Source: Phoenix dactylifera (lineage: Eukaryota > Streptophyta > Magnoliopsida > Arecales > Arecaceae). From it: DNA of 64,000 nucleotides. The DNA is taken from assembly GCF_009389715.1 (NCBI RefSeq), contig NC_052397.1, positions 15,138,129-15,202,128 on the forward strand, written 5' to 3'. The notes under the pieces are model-generated. The model saw only the letters and a list, made by a program, of their open reading frames with translations, made no database searches and had not been told where the DNA came from. The position numbers and the translations under genes are program-made. Below are positions 35,394-46,300 of this stretch, piece after piece. Every line of letters begins with the position of its first letter. The first letter of the stretch is position 1.

Positions 35394-37473
35394 TTTTTGA
35401 AGTGTTGCTGAGTGGTGTTTGAAAGAACCAGCCGACACTTTGGACATTTTCTGCCTCTTCTTGCTGCAGCCAATTTGCATCTGCGAGATGGGCACTGCTA
35501 GAGGATGCTGCATTGTCATTATTTTGATGACCACAAGTTGGACATTCAGCATTTGTTGAAGTGCTGATGTCCTATAATTTTTCAATGCATCGTCGAGAGC
35601 CTCGTGTTAAGATGCAGACAGGGAGCTGTAAGTTTTGACAGAGCAGATGGACATGAATATAGATATAATAGGTTATTTAGTTTTGTTTCTCAACAGTGGG
35701 CTGATGGTTACCATGTTTTCCTTGGCCCCTGGAGGCCCATTGGCATTAAGCACCAGTGTGTCCTAAATATTTACCCAACCTGTGGATTGCAGATGTAGTC
35801 GAGGATCATGTGCCTATGCTCATTGATGGTGTATGCAACTTTTTTATTAACATCAAAGGTCTTCTTATATCAATTTTTCCATTTGAACCTTGTGCGGGTT
35901 TTTAATAATGTGCCTTTATCCATTACTGAGACTCAATCAAGTGAAAGCGAGAACTTGTACTTCATGGTGGCTCTTGCTGGTGAACAAGAAACATGGACAC
36001 AATGAAGTCAGTCTTAAATTTCTTCAGTTGGAATCTCTGATCAGGAGCTGTGAATTCTGTGAGAGGGTATTTCTTTTGGTTTGGCTTTTACAGAAGGGAG
36101 ACCTCCTTTTGTTGGGCATTTCCCGCTGTTAATGGAAGCCAGAGGAGCCAGATGGACAGTTTTATTAAGCTTGAAACTTCAGAGAACCCTTTGTTTTCCC
36201 CCAAAAAAATGGGCTTAACAAGAAAAAACACACTATATAACATTATCAATTGCACTGTTTTGATAGCACAATTTAGCTGATGGGTGGTTTGACAATATGA
36301 ACGACAGCATGATCACAATGGGATGCCATTTTTTTTAATGTTCATTAAATAAATATAATCTAGGGAAAATGGAACTAAACACTTGGGGATGGTGAATCCC
36401 ATAAATAAGGAGTTGGGCTACAAACTAGTTAATGTTTTGAAGAGCAAAGCGTCTCCGTCCAGGTGTCTTTCATATCAGATGGAAACCAGTTCATCAGGTT
36501 ACTCCTCCATCACTCCTTTTTTGTTACTATTCCCAAAATTCCATCCCGTAAACAGCCATGAACACCTCTCCCTCTTCCTTGTCTGATCACAGATGCTGAT
36601 GAAGACGAGTTTTGAACATTAGATTCTCGGAGATTTCACTAACTTGAATAGCCAGAACCTCCTAAAAAAAATCAATTTGTTATTCGTGTATCAAGCAATG
36701 TCAATGAAAAGTATGGTGAAAAGGTTAACCCTAAATCTATAATTAGTATGTATATTTAAAAATTATGCAAGATTATAATTTCAAGATTTATGGGATTGAA
36801 CAAAAATAAAATGGAAGGCAAAGCATGACCATAGCTATTATACAGAAATAGAAGAAAGCTCGGCTGTTTGTGTCATGCAAATATGCAAATATTTCAAGAT
36901 ATTTGGAGAAACAAATAAAGTATGTGGAGATTCACCATTTTATGTTATAATAGAAGCCATCCCATGCCGTTATAGTATATTTCATAGTAGTTAGGCCGTA
37001 CCAAAATAATACACTCCATACTAGCCATCCTATGCAATAATAATATATGTCATAACAAGTGCTAGAATTCCATAATAATAAAAAGGATCTAATAAATTAA
37101 ATTTCAAAATTTAAATTTAAATATAAAGCCGCCTATCAGTCAAACCTACAATCACACCATCTTCACTAACTTTGGATAATGCATTAGAAAATTCCCACCT
37201 CAATGTAGGTAAGTAGATTAAGAAAAAAACATGATTAATTTGCTACAAAAAAGCAAACTTTTTTATTTCTTTTTTTTTTTTTGTGGTAGAAGATAGACAT
37301 TTGTCTTTATAAGCATGACTAACTAAGAATGCAAGCAAGGGCATCCACCAATGCATCAAAAGATGGACATCTCCTGCACGAATCTCAGAGATACTCATGC
37401 AGCGTCAAATAACCACACCCAATCAAAAAAGTGATGAAGAATATATTAAAGTTAACCTTTACTCTTTTTTTTT
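35394..37473. other. RIK 3' flank and spacer, no further gene
   Basis: The first few hundred bases are likely the RIK 3' UTR. The rest is AT-rich with short T-runs and no recognisable protein. The region ends at the target site of the LINE. Confidence 0.5.
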
Positions 37474-37489
37474 AAAAACCGATTAGCTG
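37474..37489 (+). repeat. Left target-site duplication of the LINE
   Basis: AAAAACCGATTAGCTG, repeated exactly after the LINE poly-A tail at 39639-39654. Confidence 0.9.
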
Positions 37490-39642
37490 TCTATGTCCCA
37501 GCACCGGGGGTGGGACCTATCTCTCATTTATTGTTTGCTGACGACTGTCTTCTTTTGACCAGGGCGCATGCTTCTGATGCACGGGTACTCGCTAGAGTGC
37601 TGGCAGGTTACTGCGCGGCGTCCGGACAGAGAGTTAACTTCATGAAGTCAGCCATTCAGTTCAGCCCTAGCACGGAGATCAGAGTCAGACTGGAGATCAG
37701 GAGGATTCTGCATATACCAGAGCAGGAGGGGACATTGGTCTACCTAGGAGTCCCTATCACAGGCCGGAGACTGCGGGCGACAGAGTGCTCGGGGCTGGTA
37801 CAGCGGGTCGAGGGCAGGCTGGAAGGATGGAGGGCATCATCTCTATCCATGATGGGGAGATTGACACTGGTCAGATCGGTGTTAGGATCTATGCCGGTAT
37901 ATCTCATGGCCAACACTGTGGTCCCAAAGACGACTCTGTTGAAGATTGAACGTCTTCTTCGGAGCTTCTTGTGGGGGTCTCATAGTGGGGGCCATGGGGT
38001 ACATTTGGTGGCTTGGGAGCAGGTCTGCCTCCCCATCAGTGAGGGGGGCCTGGGAGTGCATTCCCTCATGGAGCGGCGTGAGGCCCTTGTTGCTCGACAC
38101 GCAGCCCGTTTCTTGCTGGAGCCGCAGGGGCTTTGGAGCAGGGTGATGGCAGCCAGATATGGTCGAGGGGGCTCTGAGGTGGCACGGAGTGGCCGCCGAA
38201 CTTCCTTTATGTGGCGCGAGATTGGGAGGTATTTGCCGACTGTGTCGGCTAACACCAGGTGGCTGATAGGCGATGGGCGGAGCATCGATGTGACCGATGA
38301 TCCATGGGTGGACACTCTGCCTTTGAGATGTTGGCCGACGATGGTGGATACTGAGGCAGCAGAGGGGCTTCGGGTGTGTGACCTCCTAGCACCAGGGAGG
38401 ACATAGTGGGATCACACCAGACTACATCAGCTGTTTGGGACACATCTTGCTGAGAGGGTACGCTCCCTTCCAGTACCAGATTGCGAGGGACCAGACGTTA
38501 GGGTCTGGGGCACCTCATGCAGGGCCAGTGTCAGGCTGGGTGATCTATCCCGGGTCATCCAGCGGGAGCATGAGCGAGGACCGGACTGCACCTGGATTTG
38601 GAGGTCCGGACTCCATCCGAGGGCAGCACTCTTTTTATGGAAGGTGATGTGGGACCGCCTTCCGACGAGAGCAGTGTTGAGCCGGCGTGGTCTGGGGATC
38701 CCCGCGGAGTGCGGGAATTGCGATGTAGATGAGACTGTGGATCATGTACTATTTCAGTGCACTTGGGCGAGATCGACATGGCTGTGGACAGGTATCCCGG
38801 AGGAGGTGTGGCAGGAGAGGAGACTCTTCCTGCAATTGATACGACAGGGGTTGGCCAGTTCCGGGTCATGCCAGGAGGCCACCCGAGCGACTTGCACAGC
38901 CCATCAGATTTCTGGCTGGCAAGGAACGCTCGCACCTTCAGCGGGCGCAGGATGTCGCCGAGATTTGTTGCGGAGTCTGCTCGAGCACTAGCGATGGAGT
39001 CCAGATTTCCTACCCCCTTAGACACACCCTTGATAGCTTGGGACACCTGGGGTTCCTCTTCTGCTCAGGCAGCTCCTCGGACGGTGTTTTTCACCTGGGA
39101 GCCCCCACCCCCGAGCTTCTTCAAGGTAAACTTTGATGGGTCGGTGCTGGATAGAGGTACGCGAGGCGGGGCAGGCTTCGTCATACGGGACCCTCACTCT
39201 AGGGTTGTGGCAGCGGGTGGCTGCCGGTTGTTCGACACATCAGTTCCAGGGGCAGAGCTGCGAGCCGCCTGGGCAGGTCTTCGCCATGCCCGGCGGGTAC
39301 TGCAGGCCAGCTCGATTATCCTGGAGGGTGACTCGGCTACAGTTATTGGGTGGATCCGGCAGGGACTGAGTGGTGAGAGCAGTGACCATCCTCTGATCCG
39401 GGACATTAGGATGATGGTGAGGGATGGCGTGGCCTTTGAGGCCAAGCATGTATTCAGGGAGGCCAACGGGGCGGCTGATTGGGTGGCTGCATTCGCGGCC
39501 CACCATTCCGGATACGCTCTGTGGGCTGGAGAGAGAGAGTTGCCATTGGCACTTCGTGAGATTGTGTATTTTGACTTTATTGGGTGTATTCAGACACGCG
39601 TTGTCTGAAACCCGGTTTTAGCAAAAAAAAAAAAAAAAAAAA
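37490..39642 (+). mobile_element. 5'-truncated L1-type LINE with RNase H domain
   Basis: A retrotransposon that inserted in the sense direction of the downstream gene. The body opens inside the reverse transcriptase with ISHLLFADDCLLL (catalytic Asp pair) and continues through YLGVPITGRRL and LSMMGRLTLVRSVLGSMP. A zinc-knuckle domain follows (CGNCDVDETVDHVLFQC, near 38710-38760). The end is an RNase H domain (VNFDGSVLDRG, a central Glu, EGDSATVIGW, then REANGAADWVA), with its Asp and Glu residues still in place. There is one in-frame TAG at 38404 and a frame change between about 38835 and 38900; otherwise the frames are open. A poly-A tail of about 20 and a 16-bp exact target duplication show a recent insertion. 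The family fits plant L1 elements that acquired an archaea-like RNase H. Confidence 0.93.
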
Positions 39643-39654
39643 ACCGATTAGCTG
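39639..39654 (+). repeat. Right target-site duplication of the LINE
   Basis: AAAAACCGATTAGCTG; its first As merge with the poly-A tail. Confidence 0.9.
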
Positions 39655-40344
39655 GTATCCAATGGACAATACCACGACCACCCTCCGAATTTATCGGCAC
39701 AAACTCTTTTTTGTACAAATAATGCGGCCAGGCTGATATTTCGGGTCCTCCTGCCTTCGGACGTCGGACTCTTTTTTCTTCGTCTTGTTCTTCAAATGGT
39801 TTGACTTCGATCCGTCCCATCCCTTCTCCAACCTATTTTGTTCGTATCTCACCAAATATAGGCTAAGATTCTTTTTCTGATGGAGGTTCTACTCTTGTCA
39901 CATGATCAGATATGTTCTTTATTCTGAAACTGGAACCCTTTAAGCTTCTTACTCTGTGGCTTTATTGGGATCAGGTAAGGTCCTTATTTCTCTCTCCCTC
40001 TTGCTTTGTTATGTTTTAAAGGTTGTTTTCTGGGGATTTTCTGGAACCAGTTTCTTATCTCAGTGATTGAATGAACGAATAGAGTTACCTTTTATTGTTG
40101 TGTGAAATGTTGTTCTATTGGACTTTGGCTTGTACATTGATTCTCTTTGCCTGGAGTTAATTTTTGGCCTGGCAATTTCTGGAATTGGTTTCCTTCAGCA
40201 GCTGATATAAACATATCTCTATCTGTTTCATTGAGGAACTGTTTATCTCTTGTTGGTCCATGTACTATAAGAGTAACCAAACAAAATGATTGATGTGGTG
40301 GAAATTTAATCTTTTTGAACTTAAATTCTCAGGTTTTGGGCAAG
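39655..40344 (+). promoter_or_regulatory. Promoter and 5' UTR region of the phosphatase gene
   Basis: A probable non-coding first exon ends at 39974 with the donor CAG/GTAAGG. The matching acceptor TCTCAG lies just before the start codon (exon from about 40332). The LINE insertion leaves at most about 300 bp of older upstream sequence next to this exon. I looked for the phosphate-starvation motif GNATATNC and did not see one. Confidence 0.45.
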
Positions 40345-43300
40345 ATGAGGTTTAGTAGGTTCTTTTTGTTGGTGATTACTATGAGCCTCTTGAGCTCTGG
40401 GATGGGAAGACATAGTGGGGAGCAGCCCCTTTCGAGGATTGCTATTGAGAGATCTACATTTGCCATTCATGATTTGGCCTATATTAGAGTTTCTCCTCTT
40501 GTTCTCGGGTTGGAGGTATTCTTCTTTGACTTATTTCTCAAGGATTAACTGTTCTTTGTTCTTTTTGGTGAGAATTGAATCTCCATGAATGCATGGTAAG
40601 CCTAAGAGAAATGAATAATCTATGCATGATTACGAGCGCACTATGTATTACTATGACTGCATTATTTCTGCCGTCTTATGAAACTAGCTATTATTGTTTA
40701 TCCCAAAAAAAAGAAAGAAACTTGCTATTATCATCACTGATAGATAGCAGCTGCCTGTTGTATCAATCAATTGTTGCATAAACATAATATTTCGAACATT
40801 CAAAGACTAGCTACATCACTAACTTAAAAGATTAAGAGAGAACATATCATGGAATGGACAATAACAAAATATAATTTAGCAGAAGAATTATTTTCCTTTT
40901 CCTTATATTATTGTTTTTTCCAGTTTGAGTTATCATATCTACTTTGTTGTGGGTCATCTGGAAACTAGGAAAGAGAACCACTCAAGGAAAATAATATTTT
41001 CAGAAATTAGTAACGATCTTTTTATAGTTATGACTATCTTGTTTTTTTGTTAGGACTGTACTTGATTATGTATACAAATGCAGAAACTCATGTACCTAGA
41101 GAAAGTTATATGAATGGGCATCAACCTATCTGAAGTGCATAATGGACTATTTCCCTCCTTTAGTGGATTCTTTGCATTGTGTGAATCTTCCAATAGACAA
41201 ACTTGAACTCTCCAAATTGAGATTTTGTGGTCTACCATCAAGATCCAGCTACCTAATCACTGCTAGTTTCCAAGAAAGTTGTTAGACAAATGAACTACAT
41301 ATGGGGCCATGGTCTGAATCTTGGAACCACTTTGTTCATGGTGTTGGATGGGCAAAAAATAGGTTACTGCTGATCTATCTTCCCATTGTCAGCATTTACC
41401 GATACAAACACTGTTTTTATCACAACTTCTTACACATTTTTGGAGTCTCTTATAGTTCTTTTGGACCATTCTTGCTTCATCAAGAGCCATCAACTCAAGC
41501 TTTTTTTTCATCAGAGAATTCCAATATCTCAAACCTCCAATGCATCAAGCAAACCTACTCAGTTCCAATTAATTTGCTTTTCATTTACTTAATTCATGTC
41601 ATAAAACTATTGGAGTGACTTTCTTAATCTACTTAGATTTTAAGTCTTTTCTGTCCTTCTACTGGACTTTGTTTTCGTGGTTCTTTAATTATGTAGAATT
41701 GAATTTTAAGTTTTTTGAGCCTTTGATACATTGTTTAGTCGATATCATCAGTCAACATTTTTTCACTTATCTTATTTAGTTAATTTACACTTGTAAGCAT
41801 TGTTTCTTGATGCTCTCATTTTATACTCTGAGTCCTGATGGCTCTCTTTTACTGGAACTACTTTTCTGGCACTTACCCTATCATACTTGTTACCTCATTA
41901 CTTAACCATGTATTTGTTTTACTGTACATGATACTTTATCTGCCATCCTGTGCTTCATTTTACTTTAAGAACATTCACTTGCATAGTTTTACCAATTCTA
42001 GACGTTTGTCTGGGGATAACTGAAAATTTGGAATGCACAGTCAGATTAATTCACAGCTATCTCAGGAGGTGTGGTAAAGCAAAGATCTAGGATTGGCTTG
42101 TATCGGATTAAAAACTATTCATGCTGACAGCTATACTTTCCACAAGCAGTTAAATGGGAACACTAGTTGTTTTGAGCAAGGCAGAATTCAATAGGGAGAC
42201 TGCCCAATGCAAGAGTTACCATGACTCACAGTTAAATATTGGAGAGAGTGCTTTGAGCTAGGGAGCTAATGTTTGTAACTTCCTGCCTGATGGAGACATG
42301 AATATCTTAAGCATTATTTCATATGCTTGTACCAACTACACTCTTAAGAGTCAATTTCTTTACAGTAACCCCACATCACCTTTTAATGCCTTAAATGAGC
42401 TTTCTGCTGAGGTTTTCTGGGCCTTCTGTCCCATATGGTTCTTAGACTATTTTCTTGCTACTTCTCTTTCTACTTTAGATTCCTAGTTTTCTTGCAAGTC
42501 TAGCTTCTAATGGTGTGTTTGTTATCAGTCCATAAATCATCGAAAGAATATTAATTATAGGCGGTGTGTGTGTGTAAATGCATGCTCTTTTTAGGATGAT
42601 CGTGTATTTTTAGCTGACATCTTTTTATCTTGTAATCCGAGTTGTATCATTTCCTCTTCAGTAGTGGAGCTGATTGGCTTTTATAAGTTAAGTTGTCTAA
42701 GTTGACATAATTATCTGTTTCAATATAAATTATTTTTCTCCACTGATTAACATTGTTCAAAATTTGCAGTGAAGAATATCCTCATTGGAGCTTCACTTTC
42801 GTATAATGGATCTTTATTGCCTATAAAATTAATAAACAAACAAAGAGAAAATCATTGTGGAAAAAATAAAAGAAAGGGAAGCATTCAAGGCTTCTTTCTC
42901 CTTATGTGTTATCTGTAAAGGTCTGTGGTTTGTGAATGCAATGCTAGGATTTGGCTTAAAAGGAAATGCAAGTATTATCATATCACATCCATTTACGCAA
43001 CTTAAGTTGTGGTGACCGTTCCATAAATTATTTAATTGCATATTGCATCTACTTAAAATTGAGATACAGGAGATATCCAGTGGATGTAAATGATAGGTTA
43101 TGATTAAGGTAATTATGCTTATGCAAATGTATACAATCAAAGTCATTGCTTCATTACTCATTTGGTGCAGTGAAACTTTCCAGTATTTGATAGCTAGCTT
43201 TCCTTTGCAAACCAATAAAATCAAATAGTCCTATGTCAATACTAAGTTATGTGCATAATTTGTTACAGGGGCAAAATAGTGAATGGGTGACTTTAGAATA

Positions 43301-46300
43301 TAGTCGTCCAAATTCATCAAATGATGATTGGATTGGAGTTTTTTCTCCTGCAACTTTCAGGTAAAAATACTTCCTGTTGTAAAATAAGAACTATTTCTCT
43401 GAACGTATCTCCTAGAAATGGAAAAGAAGGATTAAAGTAACAAACAGCCAATTAAATTGTGTAGATTGCTTGTCAAAATCCAAAATCTAAAAAATTTGTC
43501 CAGGAGAAGGTGATGCTTTTGTATATTTAATGGTTGTTTTTTGTTTGTTTCAGGGAAGTGACTAATCTTTACATAAGTTGTAACTAATGTCAGAGAAGAA
43601 AAGGATTCATAAAGCCTAAATGATTCTAAAGAAATGATTCCAAGGATTCATAAAGCCTAAATGATTCTAAAGAAATGAGATTAGGTTTGTAGTAAAGGTT
43701 GCGATTCATTGTTAATCACAAAAGGGGATCTAATATGATTGCTTGCTAAAATTTCAGTGCCTCCATCTGTGAATCAGACGGTGTATGGGTGGAACCACCA
43801 TTGCTGTGCACTTCCCCTGTTAAGGTTCGTACTGACTTTTTAATTTTGTGTCCTTTTTTAATGTGAAAATCGAATTTACTATACAACAATGCTTTGAAAA
43901 TGTGACATATGTATAGAATGTGAACGTTGAAGACTCATGCATGTTTTGCAGTATCAATATGCCAATTACACAAGTGCTGGCTACTATAAAACAGGAAAAG
44001 GGACATTGAAGCTTCAGCTAATCAATCAGAGAGAGGACTTCTCCTTTGCATTATTTTCTGGTGGGCTCTCAAATGTATGTACCACAAGACTTTTAATTGT
44101 TTGGATACGTGAAAAGATTATAGTAAATTAACCATGCTGTTATGACTTTGCACTTAATTCTTCATGCTGTTAAAAAAGTTTAGCATGCTGATCCTTTCGG
44201 AAATTTATGTTTTTCATTTTGTCAAAAGATAGCAAGGGACCTCTTCCGAGATTAAAAATTCATATCAGGCACCATTTTCCATGAATTTGAAACGGGAATC
44301 CATTTTTTTTTGAATCTGTCCTGTTCTTTCTAAGATTTTAGAAAAAGGGCAATATTAATCATTTTTCAGGATAGCGATCAGTATTTAATGTTAGTCCTGG
44401 TTTGCTTCTTTAACTAATATTCTACAACATAGTAGAGTAAATTTTATTTCAAGTGGTGGAGGCTTTACGTCCTATGTCTATTAGTCGCTAAGCTATGTCA
44501 ACATGACCTGAATTTGCAGAAATGTGCATTCTTACACATCCAACTATTGATGCATTCTAACTTGGAATGTATGAAATATGTATCCACCGAAATGACAGCC
44601 AAAGATGATTGCTGTTTCGGAAACTGTAACTTTTGCAAATCCAAAGGCGCCTGTGTACCCACGGTTGGCTCATGGAAAGTCTTAGAATGAAGTAAGCATT
44701 CTTCATCCTTTTCTTTGTGAACTGAATGTTCCTAATTGCTAATACTGAATCAACTGAAGCAATCTTATTTTATTGCTTGCTCTCTTTTACTGTGTGGACC
44801 ACTGAAGTCCTGGAGTTCTGCAATCAATATAGACAACCATATGTTTAAATATGTAGATGTACACCATGCAAAGCATGACCTCAATTTTTCTTCCACTTCC
44901 AAATTCTGATGTGGTATTCCTATGTTTAGATGATATGAATGGAAAACAAATTTAAGTAATGACAACCAGTATTAAGCAATGCTTAGAGTTCAAGTATAAA
45001 ACTAATGTAGCATTCACAATAAACTTCCTATGAATCCTAAGATGGTAGCGAAAACCAAATTTACATTTGGGGGACTGTCAAACAAGACTTACCTACCAAG
45101 CTGGCTCAGCCATGTGGGTCTTAATTGGTTCCTGGTCCTGATCCAACACCTATGCAATTAGAATGTGTTTACACTAGATTTCCACTTAATCATACAGATT
45201 TTTTTTTTTATGATATACTCCTTTCCTTCAACTCATATATTTCACTCCCTCCACTGAATTGTGGCATGCATTGTGGTTTTTCCAATATCCAGATCATCAC
45301 AAATAGTTTTCCTTCCATTAATCCTCTATTACTGCCACTTCTAACTAACTCTCAAACATACTTGTTGCCCAGAGATGGTCACCCAAGAGGGGGGTGAATT
45401 GGGTGTTTTAAAACTTTTTGTCTAATTAAAACAAAACACACAAGTGTATGTGCAAAGGTGAAGCTAAAGTTGCAACCACAATCAAACGCAAACACACAAA
45501 GATTTATAGTGGTTCGGAGCTTCCACTGCTGCTACATCCACTCCCCAAACACGTTTGGGAATTTCCACTATAATCAGCGATTACAGTCCGGTAGTTTTGC
45601 GAGTGCACTACCCAACTCGTTGTTTTACCCCGGGCTAACAACGAACCCTACAATCCCCCAATTTAACCTAGGCTTGGGACGCCTATCCCTTGTTCCAAGT
45701 CCCTTGACTGGAACAAGCACAATAATCAAATGTTTTACAAAGATTTGAAAGCTCTTATGAAAGCAAATATATCAATGAAAAACAACAAAACCGGAAGAAC
45801 CCTTTTTGCCGTTGGAAGCGTGGGTGATGGTGGTTCTTCCGATGTGGATCACGTTGGCTTGAATGCTAGCTTTCAATGCCGAGTGGGAGTGAGTAGTTGA
45901 GCACGAAATCAGATGGGAAAGCTTGAATGCACTTGATTTCTCCTCTTGAAAGCACTAACTCCCTTGAACCTCTTTCTCTTTCTTCTCTCTTGAATGATCT
46001 TGTGTTTGGTTGGTTAGAAGTCGTTTTAAAGGCACTTAAAAGCTCCCTTTTATAGCCCTACAAGCAATAGATCCGTTAGACACAAAGAAATGACCGTTTG
46101 AAATTCAAACAAACCTGCAAAAGTGTGTCAGTCGCGTCCCAGGCGCTCCGGAGACGTCTCCGCTTCAACGCGAGACGTCTCGGCTGTATAAAAATTCTTT
46201 TGACGATGTTTGGAGTCGACTCGGCGTTTTACGGGGACGTCTCTGAAGAAGAACAGCTTGAATGCTTGTTTTTCTGTTTTTCTGAGAGAGTCGGCTCGGC

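Noticed and set aside
38555-39046. Minus-strand frames within the LINE
   Set aside because: GC-rich shadows of the LINE coding strand.
39655-40344. Phosphate-starvation (PHR1-type GNATATNC) site
   Set aside because: Several near matches were inspected but none fits the full pattern.
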